Assembly (NCBI GenBank): GCA_047967505.1
Contig: CM106539.1
Strand: one strand, 5' to 3'
Origin: Dipteris shenzhenensis
Lineage: Eukaryota > Polypodiophyta > Polypodiopsida > Gleicheniales
Length of the DNA stretch: 64,000 bases
In this document: one piece after another, positions 33,848 through 43,893 of the stretch
Layout of the letters: each line of letters opens with the position of its first letter
Position numbering within the stretch: the first letter of the stretch is position 1
Position numbers and translations under genes: made by a program
Notes under the pieces: generated by a model
Seen by the model: the letters and a program-made list of their open reading frames with translations, nothing else
Told to the model about the DNA's origin: nothing
Databases searched by the model: none

Positions 33848-34162
33848 CTAGGTGATAGGGTCAATGCCCCCCTGGATGAAATCTCCCTTATTGATGACAA
33901 TCATATCATCACAGTAGACTTCATACTTCTTGTTGCTTGGATCCTTTTCCCGTAAGGCCTTGTCCTTCATGACATCTTGCTCTTCTTTAAGGCAGAAGAA
34001 ATCTCCTTCTCCATACGTGTGTAGATTGCTTGCCATAAATTCAGAGAAGCCTAATTGCTTAGCATAATAATAACCAGTGGGTTTCTCCCACACCCGCTTC
34101 GGTGGTGTCTTCTTGATGTCCTTGTACTTGGGCTTTTCCTCCTTCACCTTTGAGGGATCCAT
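33848..34162 (-). CDS. unidentified ORF inside the small LTR element
   Basis: 104 codons, start ATGGATCCCTCAAAG, TAG stop. Charged, Lys/Asp-rich and soluble in appearance, with KRVWEKPTGYYYAKQLGF, YGEGDFFCLKEEQDVMKD and a C-terminal DDMIVINKGDFIQGG. No retroviral motif is recognisable. The frame is intact although the element is otherwise non-coding, which may reflect a captured host exon or an element-specific protein. Confidence 0.45.
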   Translation of the reverse strand: MDPSKVKEEKPKYKDIKKTPPKRVWEKPTGYYYAKQLGFSEFMASNLHTYGEGDFFCLKEEQDVMKDKALREKDPSNKKYEVYCDDMIVINKGDFIQGGIDPIT

Positions 34163-34914
34163 AATGAGTAGGTCTTACTTTCAATAGAAAGCAGTGTCTA
34201 AACTCTTACAACATTTGAATCAAACCAAAACAATCATAACATCAAATGCGAGGTAGATACTCAATGCATTTCTGAAAATCAAAGTTCAAGGAACTAAAAC
34301 ACATATATGAGAAAACTTTTGGATGGTCAACTATAGGAAATAGTCAAACTTTGACCATTACCCCCCAAATTTCCCCAAACTGAGAAATCAGAGACTGGAG
34401 GCCGAAGTTGGAGAGCTATGGTGCATTATTCAAAGGGCTTTTGAGTGGAAAAGATTGCCCTTGTAGTCGCCCATCAGCAGCAGAAAGCATTCGCTCAAAA
34501 TCACGCCATGTCGCTTGGCATAACACTAATAAAATCGGAATTTGAAACGTCGATTGTCCGATTCTCTAAACCAATGTCAACCAAACTTCATCAGTAGGAA
34601 GCTTAAGGCATTGCTAAACCTCTACTAAGAGCTTGGAACCCGATTGCAACCACAACTTCAGAATTTCGCAAATTGTCGCTCAGCTCAGAAAGTGTCGGCA
34701 GAGCAGATCCGCGAGGTTTTTAGTCAATCCCTCTGGTTGGAAGGAGCGCCCTAAGGAGAGGAACCTTGAGCTCAAAGCATTCTGGAATCCATCGGTTAGA
34801 TTCGACGAATTAGGTCTTGCAAGGTCGCCATGGAGGAGGAAAGAAAGAGGACGCTCATGTTTGCAATGGGGAAGAAAGAGGACACGTGGCATAGGCTAGG
34901 TAGGCGTGGCTAAA

Positions 34915-34927
34915 GGCTCTGATACCA
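34915..34927 (-). promoter_or_regulatory. primer-binding site of the small LTR element
   Basis: Minus strand TGGTATCAGAGCC, the plant initiator-tRNA-Met complement, abuts the LTR end at 34928. Confidence 0.9.
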
Positions 34928-35270
34928 TGTCAAAAAGGTAGCATGAGCAAGTGAGCAAATAGGAGCAATAGCAAGTATAATTTCATTCATGAGTAGAGTT
35001 ACATATAGTGGAATGCCCCTGAGTAGGTGGCTCCAGATCCATGATTATCTCCCTGATTGTCTCCATCAGTAACACCCCCAAGTCCTCCATCAAACTGGCC
35101 ACCAAGTCCCTAACTTATCTCAATCACACCTAGATGGGTGACACCTAACTGATAAGTCACCTGACACACCTAGCACTCACACCATGTCCTACACAAGCAC
35201 TAGCACACTGGCACACACACCACATGACCATGTCCATAAGTGTGTCCCCTAAACATCAATCTATCCAACA
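34928..35270 (-). repeat. small LTR element, 5' LTR
   Basis: 343 bp, ending TTTTTGACA before the PBS; a direct repeat of 33162-33521. Confidence 0.88.
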
Positions 35271-35274
35271 CTAT

Positions 35275-35479
35275 CTACTCCCACCTCCTTCCCTCTACCT
35301 GCACTCTCTCTCCCAATCTCTCTCTCTATCTCTCTTCCCCTCACCCCTTTTCTTTCTCTTGCTCTCCCTCTACCCCTTTCCCTCCTATCTCTCTCTCTCC
35401 TCCTTCATCTCCCCTATCCTCTTCCCCTTTTCGCCATCTCTGGCCCTTCACCAGTTCTGTCACTGCCCCCTTCATTATA
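35275..35479 (+). repeat. outer Gypsy 5' LTR, second part
   Basis: Pyrimidine-rich segment (CTACTCCCACC...TTCATTATA) homologous to 45870-46079. It is followed directly by the PBS. Confidence 0.8.
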
Positions 35480-35480
35480 T

Positions 35481-35492
35481 TGGTATCAGAGC
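35481..35492 (+). promoter_or_regulatory. outer Gypsy primer-binding site
   Basis: TGGTATCAGAGC, the initiator-tRNA-Met complement. Confidence 0.85.
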
Positions 35493-35849
35493 ACCGACCT
35501 TGGCGGCAATGCTTCCCCAATTTCACCTTCACTGACCCACTAGCCGTGACAGCAACATCACACAACATCAGGAACAGCACCTGCTCACCAGCAAGCATGC
35601 AAAGTCCAAATGACGGCTGAGAGGGCTTCAGCGCACAGTGCACAACATAGCAACCACGTCAATCAACGCCACGCATATTCAGCCGACCTGCTAATCACGG
35701 AGACTTCCCCACCTAAGAGGCCTCTCATTTATGTGTGCTTGACTAGCGTTAATTTGTCCGTGGTGGCTCGGATATCATCTGACGACACGTTCTCAATAGC
35801 AACATCGATGTCTCTGGAGCAAAACTTTAACAACGAACTATGATAAATG
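35493..35849 (+). other. outer Gypsy leader, no ORF assigned
   Basis: Leader sequence between the PBS and the inverted repeat copy. Short frames only. Confidence 0.45.
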
Positions 35850-36434
35850 TTGCTCTCGCGTCCTACGCCCACGTCCCCGTTGATCTCCATAGCATCGTCG
35901 CCTCCTCGCCTGTCACGCCCACGCATGCGCCGCCGTCACGCCCTATTCCACCCAGCTCCCGCGCCATTTTTAATCGCCTGCGCCACCCTTCCTCCTTGCA
36001 AAAAACCTTAGAAATTTAGTTATTAGGTTAGTGTAACAAGGGTTAGTATAGTTTGAAGCTAGGTTAGGTTAGTAGATATGGTTAGGTCTGATTAGTTAGT
36101 TTGGGTTTCGTAAGTTGGGTTAGGTTTAGGTTTAGTTAGTTTGGACTAGGTTAGGCTTGTGCTAACTAGGGTTAAACAATCGAGATAAGTTAGCCTAAGT
36201 CAATGTCCTAATAGTTCTAGGGGTCTTGGTTAGTGTTGTACTAACTGTTCTAGGCAACCTAGGAACCCCCCTCCCCAAAAAGCAAGGACAATTTCCAAGC
36301 TATTTTAGGGGCCTTTCACAACCCTGTTTGGAGTAATTTTGCCTCCGTTTTGAAGCCTCTTCATCGATCTTTCTCCCAAGCTTCTCCATCGGCCTTTTTC
36401 ATAGCTCTACACGTTATATTAGGTGCTCATTACA
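35850..36434. repeat. repeat family with CTAAC-rich tract, inverted copy 2
   Basis: Read on the minus strand it starts TGTAATGAGCACC at 36434 and matches 18371 onward. Shared blocks include GATGAAGAGGCTTCAAAAC, the GGGGAGGGGGG run and the CTAAC/CCTAA-rich tract (about 36,280-36,010), followed by a GC-rich end. It lies inside the outer Gypsy leader. Confidence 0.6.
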
Positions 36435-36449
36435 ACAGGGTTTTTCTGT

Positions 36450-37540
36450 CTCTTTCTCTCAGTCCACTTCATTTCCTTGCCTGCATTTGAGCTTCACATT
36501 CCAGACCTGGTTGGACCCGAGTGATCTTCCAGTGAAGTTGGGCTTCTACAAAGATCACTTCTTACATATCACAGCAGAGGGTTTCATTGATCCACCAGGA
36601 TACACGCAGATTCACCTACCCCACTCGTTGAGGAGCTCTCTTGGGCAATTTCGAGTCTCTTCACACAAACTTCGTATCGAGAGCAGCAGAGCAAAGCGGT
36701 TACCCAGGGAGAGGTGCATATGCACACTGTGTGACATGTAGGATGTTGAGACAGAGAAGCATTTCATCTTCAGGTGTCCCGTTTACTATGAGATCCGAGG
36801 GCGTTTCTACTGCCTCTTCAAAGATAGTTATGGGGTTTTGGCCCGTTTCCTCTCCTGGCCCGTTTTCTCTCCTAACCCATACCAATGGTGTTTGGCTGGT
36901 TTCATTCATGAGATGGTTAGACACCGCAAGAGGATTCTCCGAGCACGAAGACAGGAGCAAACTTCTTCCTCGACTGATACCTCTCAGAGCTATCACGGAG
37001 TTCTTTCAACCAAATCACATAGACCCCCACGAGACGAGACCTCGGCATGACCGTGACCCGGAGCCTGTGACCCGACAGCTCAGACAGAGGGTTGACACAC
37101 AGATCATACTTGGGAACATCCCCTCCTTGTTTAGGGTCAATGCCCGACCGACGAGGGTCACAGTGGCCCTCAAAGCTACAACCAGGAGACGTACTAGGAC
37201 TGCACCCTTGAGGGGCCGATAGCGCTCTATTGCTGACCTCATGCCTCCACTGCCTCATCCATCCTGAAGCCTTGCCCGTTGCTGATGATGATGATCATCA
37301 TCATCATCATGCCAATGCTGATACTGAGATCGATACATATAGTCGACTACCGACATGACTATGTTGTACTTAGGACTTAGTACTACCATTTTACATTTTT
37401 TTGCATTCTGCATTGGTGTGGATGCTCATTTAGTAGCTCCACTACCACAACTCATTGTGTCAGGTTTTTCACAGTTTCATAGACCCATCGGTCTTTCGAA
37501 GACTTTAATAAACTTTCTTTCTTTCTTTCTTTCTTTCTCT
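36450..37540 (+). mobile_element. 5'-truncated LINE with (TTTC)n tail
   Basis: The plus strand encodes the LINE C-terminal zinc-binding region: LRSSLGQFRVSSHKLRIES, ERCICTLCDM and, after one stop, ETEKHFIFRCPVY. About 700 bp of 3' sequence follows, ending in AATAAAC and a (TTTC)n run (37514-37538). Only the end of ORF2 is present, as usual for LINE insertions. It sits in the leader of the outer Gypsy element, just before its gag ATG. Confidence 0.8.
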
Positions 37541-37554
37541 CCCAGACAGCTACC

Positions 37555-39121
37555 ATGGCACCCAAGTGTGCCCCTCGGGATACATTGCATGATAGTGATG
37601 AGGCTGCTCAACATGAGCAATTGCCCTCCACAGTGGGTGCATCCACTGGTGGTACAGAGATCCCTACAACTCAGCCTCTCTCTTGCATCTCAAGAAGCGC
37701 AGGTAGCGCAAGCACAGTTTTTGGATACCCTTGATTCTATGCTCCAGGGTGCTTCCCGCCAGATTGGACAAGAGTTCAACCAGCAGCTTACCACGGCCAT
37801 GGCTAGGCAAGATACGGCTCTTGCCTAGATGGGACAGTAGATTGGACAGCAACTCAAATCTGTCATTGCTATGCAGGATAAGGGTAAGCAGCCCGCACCC
37901 GAACATGGGGACCAGTCAGATAGCCATGATGAGTTTTCAGGCCCCCGCAAAGGGTTTATGGCTAATGCACGCCGTGCATATGAGCATCCATTTTCTAGAC
38001 CCTTGCATGCACCCCAACATGAGATTATATTGATTTGGGTGATGCCTTTTCTGTGCCGCAGAGCACTTCCTTGATGAATGCCAGGCCACCTTTCGGCTCA
38101 CAGTTTTCTGCTTCTACGCAAGCTGAGCCATCTATACTGGGCCAACCTATGGGTATGCATCCGTTCAGTACTGCACCAACAAGTATGCCTGGATTTGGTA
38201 TTGGGTTGCAGGGCAGCTGTGAGCAAGGTCAATCCTCTTCTCAGGCTTTTTCTGCGCTATATTTTCAAAGGGATGCCTTTGGGAGGCAAACTCAACCAGG
38301 GCTGCATGCTTCTATGGCTCCGACAGTGAACACTTTTAGCCAGACGCAGCATGTGCATCAGGCAATTGGGGTTACTATGCAGCAGAATGCTGGAAATGGG
38401 CAGCAATTGACCACGGATGATATGCTTTTAGATGCCTTACGCTCTTATAGGGCTTTACCTGAGGATGTACGTGATGAGATGCCTTTTTCTCAGTATGTGA
38501 GCCTTAAGCGTGAGGATGCCCGATATTCTGGTGGGTACAACAAGAACTACGCAGCCAAGGACATGAAGGATAAGCTCTCAGTCCATAAGTTTAAAGGGGA
38601 CACTCGCAGTCCCAATGAGTTGGAGGAGTGGCTCACGAAGCTGGAAGACTATTTCCGCTTCTACCCCAAGACTGACGAGGAGCACATCATCTTTGCAAGT
38701 ATGCATATGCAGGACTATGCTCACACATGGTGGCGGTATATGAGGGATTCACCTCAAAGGCCAACCACATGGAGGGGTTTTAAAGAATTGATGGTCACTA
38801 CCTTCGTATCCCCACTCATCTTGGATCAGTACTTGACTGAGTTCTACGCATTCTTGCAGACCGGTATGGTCCAAGAGCATTTGCAGCGCTTCTAGAGGCT
38901 TTCCTTGTTTGCAAAGGACGTATCTGAAAAAGGGAAGCTGCTGCATTTCATCCATGGATTGAGTCCTTCCTTGGCTGCACATGTGAAGGCACATAACCCT
39001 CATACTATTGAGAGTGCAGCCTAGCTTGCAAAAGTATTTGAGCCAAAATATTCCAGCAAGTATAAGAATGTAACGGGCAGCATGCATAGTGCTCCTTATG
39101 AAACTGAGAAGAAGCCTAGGT
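37555..39121 (+). pseudogene. outer Gypsy gag, first part, broken
   Basis: Starts ATGGCACCCAAG. Frames shift near 37,680 and 38,030, with stops at 37,826-37,828, 38,893-38,895 and 39,022-39,024. After a Gln/Met-rich N-terminus (SRQIGQEFNQQLTTAMARQD) comes the capsid-like gag domain: LSVHKFKGDTRSPNELEEWL, FASMHMQDYAHTWWRYM and a helical end. At 39121 the inner Gypsy element interrupts it; the frame resumes at 44961 with GDWNDRKSAAAPFP. Confidence 0.78.
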
Positions 39122-39584
39122 TGTTACGCTCAAGTCGAGGTAACATGACCTCGGAAGGGTCAGCCGACATTTTCCTTTCAAGGATCAATGTTTGTATTAT
39201 ATTTGTTTGAGCTTCATGCAAATGATCAAAAAGGAATAAAGGTCAAGGTCCTTGGTGAGGGTGACATGGCACTAGACTGGGTGGATCTAAGGCTAAGGGA
39301 CCTAATGCATGAAATGTGTCAAGGGGCAAATTGTTTAATGATATCCCAAGAGAGGGGTAAATGATGCATTAAGGAAGGACCCTAAAATGAAGACATGTGG
39401 CATACTAGATCCATTTAGGGAATTTTGGGGCTCGTTGGGAATAAGCAAGCAAAAAGCTTTCACGTAATCTGATTTTTTTTTTTTGAGAGCCTGCTACCAC
39501 CGAGGTTGCCTGGGAGGTTATTGAATGTGCCTGCACCCGTGATTCGACGTAACAGTTTAGGAGCAAGCGTATTTTCGCGTTTCA
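39122..39584 (+). repeat. inner Gypsy 5' LTR
   Basis: 463 bp, TGTTACGCTCAAG...GCGTTTCA. A T-rich run at ~39471-39483 lies in the segment missing from the 3' LTR. Confidence 0.92.
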
Positions 39585-39586
39585 TT

Positions 39587-39599
39587 TGGTATCAAAGCC
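39587..39599 (+). promoter_or_regulatory. inner Gypsy primer-binding site
   Basis: TGGTATCAAAGCC, two bases after the LTR end. Confidence 0.85.
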
Positions 39600-40035
39600 G
39601 CAAGTGATTGGAAAAGGGGGATCACGAGAGGTTTTGGGCTGGCCAAGCGTATGCTTGAACTCACGAGCTAAGGAGCAAAAAGATCGTCGGATGGGGAGCA
39701 GATAATGGTATGGGCTGTTTGCGTCATCTGGTTCACATTATCTACAGTAGTTCGTCAACCTTGGAGTTGCCTGTGAAAGGATGGCAAGATCGCGTACAGT
39801 CGCAGGTTACCTTCAGGACTCCTTGGCATCGCGGGAAGGGACTAGCTGTTGTAATATTGTGGTATCGTAAATTTCGTCGTTGATTTGAAGGTGTGGAAGA
39901 TGAAAATAGTGAAGCTGAGAAAGTTGGCGTCGTTTAGTTTAGTTCATCGGTTTGGGTAAGCGTTGATGAGCAGCGCACGACAGAGCCACTTACGCGATAA
40001 CTCAGACTTCCTAGTAACTCTTTTCAAAAGCGAGG

Positions 40036-40344
40036 TTGTTGGAGTTACGACCACCTGCAGAGAGCTACTATGCTGTCACGGGACTTTCTTGTGATAATTT
40101 GCGTGATATTTTGTTATTTGAAGATCTGAGCGCTGCACGAAATCCAATTGACGGCAAAGACTCAAATAGTGGAAAAAAGGACACGAAGGAGAAACTGACC
40201 AAGGCTCAGAAACGTCGTTATTTTGACAGATTTGGTGCTACATCTGAAAAGCCACGTGGATGGGACTGGGTTTCCATCATCTCACATCCCGCAGAGCTAG
40301 GCTTTCGTTGGTTGCGCTTGATCGTGAGCTCGTGTGAAGAATAG
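40036..40344 (+). CDS. host-like ORF in the inner Gypsy leader
   Basis: 102 codons between the PBS and gag. The frame is open upstream to about 40,025 (FSKARLLELRPPAESYYAV). A basic segment LTKAQKRRYFDRFGATSEK and PRGWDWVSIISHP look like a conserved cellular protein rather than gag, but I cannot name the family. It ends in TAG. A spliced or transduced host exon is possible; an element-specific leader protein is the alternative. Confidence 0.45.
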   Translation: MLELRPPAESYYAVTGLSCDNLRDILLFEDLSAARNPIDGKDSNSGKKDTKEKLTKAQKRRYFDRFGATSEKPRGWDWVSIISHPAELGFRWLRLIVSSCEE

Positions 40345-40689
40345 ATACTATAGTATGTTTGTGGTCACAAGGCCAGTCATAAATGTAAATTTGGAGTGGA
40401 CTACAGGGACTAGTTGATCTCTTCATGCAGCAAGAATTATGACCAGGGAGCTCTCTATGCCTTCTAAGCTTTGTTGGAGTATTTGCTTATTTATTTGCCT
40501 CCGTGTTTGAGTCAGTTTGGATTGCACGAGTTTTCTCTAGTACAAGGAAAAGTGGGTTTGGTTACAGTGTGATATATACCTAGCTAGCTGTAAATTTGGA
40601 AGTTGGACTTTCGAATTGTAGTTACAGTTTCAAGCGGTGTTTTATTGTTTTTATTTTTTTTTAATTTTTTTAAACTCCCATTGACCTAA

Positions 40690-41152
40690 ATGGAAGTAGA
40701 AGAAGAAGCTTCTAGGATGGATCCCGTGGAGTCGGGAGTCCAGCCAACCCCGCAGGTGTCGCACCCAGCAGGTCATACACTATCTGGCAGAATTGCAATG
40801 TTAGAGGATGCCTTGCAACAGATTTTAGCGCAGCAGTTGCAAACAAATGTGAATCAAGTACCACCATGGAATGAAAAGAAAAGTAACACCAATGGCAGCC
40901 CGGGCTTGGTCGAAGTCTTCTTTGAACCCAAAGCAAAGGGAAAAAGCGAGGAGAGAAGGCTTGTGTTTTGGATGCCTTCAGCCTCATCAGTGGAAAGATT
41001 GTCCACGAAACAAAGATCGTCGGATGGCTGAGATGGTGGTCTCAGAATGCAACGTGGAAATGGAGGGAAGTCCCAAAGCAGAACAGATGCAGATTCAACT
41101 AGCGGGATCTTCTCAAAGGTCAATACATGTTTTGTTGTGTGTCTATTGCTAA
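40690..41152 (+). pseudogene. inner Gypsy gag remnant with zinc knuckle
   Basis: Starts ATGGAAGTAGAAGAAG. It shifts frame near 40,900 and reaches CFGCLQPHQWKDCP, a CCHC knuckle. The capsid portion of a normal gag is missing; only about 140 codons lie between start and stop. Confidence 0.7.
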
Positions 41153-41633
41153 GTTAGTAACTAGTGCACCTGATAATATCCTGTCAAAGCCCGCAACAAC
41201 GGGGTATACAGCCTTTAATGATACGGAGTTAATTAAGATGAAAGGGCAAGTAGCTAATCATGAGATCATTGTGTTGTTTGACTCAGCGTCAACGCACAAT
41301 GTAATTAACTCCAAGCTTGTAAAGAGGCTGAAACTAAAGACTAGCCCATCTGACTATTATGCATATACAGTCAGGATGGCAAACGGAAGTTCAACTGAAG
41401 TATGGGACCAAAGGGTTACCCAGTTGGAGCTTCAAATTCAAGACTATGCTGAGAAGCTTGATTTTGAAATGACTAAGCTTGCTCATTCAGACATAGCCCT
41501 GGGTAAAGCTTGGCATTCCAGGAAGAATCCAGCCATAGATTGGAAAAAGCACATTTATAAATTCAAGATGAATGATGTGCTGTATGTCTTACGAGGTGAA
41601 AAAGATATACCTCAGGACCCTTGGTTTCCATGA
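41153..41633 (+). pseudogene. inner Gypsy aspartic protease region
   Basis: Contains EIIVLFDSASTHNVINSKLV, a retropepsin active-site region in which the usual DSG(A/S)T reads DSAST. It continues 100 codons and stops at TGA just where the RT should begin. Confidence 0.75.
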
Positions 41634-42000
41634 TGGAAATCCGAAAAGCTCAAGAAGAGTGGCATTGCGGTAGGAGCAGTTCTCCTCCAAGAAGGAAGGC
41701 CACTAGCCTTTGAAAGCAAGAAGCTTTCTCCCTCTCAAGGAAATTGGCCAACTCATGAATTAGAGTTGTATGCTGTTGTCCATGCTCTGAAAACATGGAG
41801 ACAGTATTTGTATGGGTCAGAGTTTTATGTTGATGTTGATCACGATACTCTGAAATATTTTTGTAAACAACCTGACTTGAGAGGTCGCCAAGCTAGGTGG
41901 GCAGAACTCATGTAGGAGTTTAACTAGACAATTCGGTACCGAAGAGGGAAGGATAATAAAGTTGTTGATGCGGTGTCACACATTATGCATAATATGAGTT
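41634..42000 (+). pseudogene. inner Gypsy RNase H, RT missing
   Basis: Reads SGIAVGAVLLQEGRPLAFES, then ELELYAVVHALKTWRQYLYG, then FYVDVDHDTLKYF, with stops near 41,914 and 41,926. This directly follows the protease, so the polymerase domain (about 250 codons) has been deleted. Confidence 0.8.
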
Positions 42001-42819
42001 TGACGGTATTAGAGAGTGCTCTAATGACTCAGATTAGAGAAACTCAAAAGGTGGGCGAGTTCGTCCAGAGCCTTTGGCCTAAGGCTCATGTGTTAAAACC
42101 CGGGCAAAAGGATGACCTGGCATCCAGAAAAGGCCAAACTTATGCAAGATATGCCATAAGGGATGGTATGCTGAAAAGAAATGGCAAGGTAGTAGTACCT
42201 AATCAGAATGATCTCAGGTAGAGAGTCATTCAACAATGCCATGATAGCCCATGTGCGGGACATCCAGCAGTCGAAAAGACATGATCTCGTGAAGCGAGAT
42301 TTATTTTGACCAAAGATGAAAAAGCATATTCATGAATATGTGACACATTTTTCGTGTCAGGTAAGTAAGGCAGAACGGGTAAAGCCACTCGGACTTTTAC
42401 AGCCCTTGGAAATACCACTAGGTAGGTAGGAGAGCATTTCCATGGACTTTATTGTAGGTCTGCCTACGACACAAGGTGGATATGATTCTATCCTTGTGGT
42501 GGTTGATCATCTTACCAAGATGGCTCACTTCATTCCAACTAGAGAGTCTGTTAGTGCTCCGCAAGTGGCGGATTTGTTTATTAGACATATATTTCGTTTG
42601 CATGGATTACCCAAATCCATAGTGTCAGACAGAGATGTCAAATTTACCGGTCATTTTTGGACTACAGTGTTTGAGACACTAAGGACTGAGTTGGGGATAA
42701 GTAGTGGGGATCATCAGAAACGGATGGTCAGACGGAAAGAATCAACCAAATTTTAGAGGATATGCTTAGAGCATATGTGTCATTGAGGCAACATACATGG
42801 GACAAGTGGTTGCCAATGT
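42001..42819 (+). pseudogene. inner Gypsy integrase, first part
   Basis: Zinc-binding region around QQCHDSPCAGHPAVEKT (stops follow). The core has MDFIVGLPTTQGGYDSILVV with the first Asp and IVSDRDVKFTGHFW with the second. A frameshift near 42,705 follows, then [14 protein letters not shown]-like sequence with the Glu. It breaks off at DKWLPM, where foreign DNA is inserted. Confidence 0.82.
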
Positions 42820-42823
42820 CATA

Positions 42824-43173
42824 GTCACAAGAAACGTTTCGTCTGTTTCGCCGTTTCGCTGTTTCGACAGATTTTGTTTCGTTTCGTTTCGTGTTGTCAG
42901 ACGAAACGGATAGATTTCGAATTGATACTTAATATATACCCTTATAGATACAAAAAGATATGTTATATTTAAGTTAGAGAAATATAAAGTCAAGATACTA
43001 AAAGGAAATTCAAAACATAAGCACCTTGGATTCTAGAAAAAACGGGGCAAAAACGTTTATTTTGATTTGGGTGAAACAAAGGTTTCGTTGAGAGCGTTTC
43101 GTCCTATTTCGAAACGTTTCGTTTGTTTCGCGTTTCGAGGTTTCGAAGAGGACGAAACGGGTTTTCATGTGAC
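42824..43173. mobile_element. 350-bp terminal-inverted-repeat element rich in GTTTCG
   Basis: The left end GTCACAAGAAACGTTTCGTC and the right end (read on the minus strand) GTCACATGAAAACCCGTTTC are inverted repeats. TA flanks both sides (42822-42823, 43174-43175), a possible target duplication. Subterminal regions are packed with GTTTCG/CGAAAC words in both orientations, and the middle is AT-rich. No ORF. It looks like a MITE; the superfamily is not certain. Confidence 0.72.
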
Positions 43174-43175
43174 TA

Positions 43176-43383
43176 AAAATACGGTACGTATTTTGAGGCT
43201 AGATGACGAAAGATAAGTACAAGGGAAGGAGGGAAGGACGAGCCTGCTACTACTGTGGTAAACCCGGCCATATTGAACGCTTTTGTCTGAAAAAGCAGAA
43301 GGATGAGGCTTCTAAGACAAAGGAGACCAGTCATATGGCAGAAGCAAATCGAAATGTCTCCCAAACTCCAATAGATGTTTGAA
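43176..43383 (+). mobile_element. Copia gag zinc-knuckle scrap
   Basis: Encodes RACYYCGKPGHIERFC followed by a Lys-rich tail, then a TGA. This is the CCHC part of a Copia gag with no flanking pol. Confidence 0.75.
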
Positions 43384-43389
43384 ACTAAC

Positions 43390-43695
43390 GATACTCCTTA
43401 CCGAGACCATTCAAGCTCACAGACACCAAGTCATCATCTTCGATTGATGCACCAATAGAAGCAAGCAAATCTGCAAGCTTCTTTACCTTCATGGAATAGT
43501 CTTTGATGTTCATATTTCCCCTTTGCACATTATGTAACTCTTGCTTGAGCTGCATCTTTTGTGCCTATGTATTTGTGCTTTACAATGTGGATAATGTGTC
43601 CCACGCCTCCTTTGGCATCTCTGCATCCTAAATGTGCACAATCATAGCATCATATTTGCTCATAGAAAGCCAATACATAACCTTTTTGGCTCCAG
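43390..43695 (-). mobile_element. Copia gag scrap, opposite strand
   Basis: The minus strand reads AWDTLSTL and MQLKQELHNVQRGNMNIKDY, then MKVKKLADLLASIGA, the UBN2-type gag region, with a few stops. Its orientation is opposite to the pieces on either side. Confidence 0.78.
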
Positions 43696-43702
43696 AAGCT
43701 CT

Positions 43703-43885
43703 TGGATAGATTCAACATGAATGATTGTAAGCCTATTGCCACTCCCATGGAGCCGAGGCAGAAGCTTACTATGTATGATGCAAGTGAATCAGTGGATGTC
43801 ACACTTTACAACCAAGCTGTTGGATGCCTCATCTACTTGTGCAATACACGGCCCGATATTTAGTATGCAGTATCTCAAGTGAGCA
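43703..43885 (+). mobile_element. Copia RT C-terminal scrap
   Basis: Reads DRFNMNDCKPIATPMEP, then YNQAVGCLIYLCNTRPDI, close to the corresponding part of the Copia at 54.6-57.8 kb. One stop; it ends abruptly at the duplicated Gypsy integrase bases. Confidence 0.82.
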
Positions 43886-43893
43886 TATGCACA

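Larger units (their letters stand above)
33162..35270 (-). mobile_element. small non-autonomous LTR element carrying a 104-codon ORF
   Basis: Direct repeats of 360 and 343 bp flank a 1.4-kb interior. On the minus strand the LTRs start TGTTGGATA and end CA. A PBS follows the 5' LTR and a polypurine tract precedes the 3' LTR. CTAT is duplicated on both sides (33158-33161, 35271-35274). No gag, protease, RT or integrase is present; the interior holds one small ORF and is otherwise non-coding. Size and structure resemble TRIM/SMART-like elements. Confidence 0.85.

Noticed and set aside
36700-37258. ORFs of 98-113 codons on the minus strand
   Set aside because: Antisense to the LINE 3' region, without any domain.
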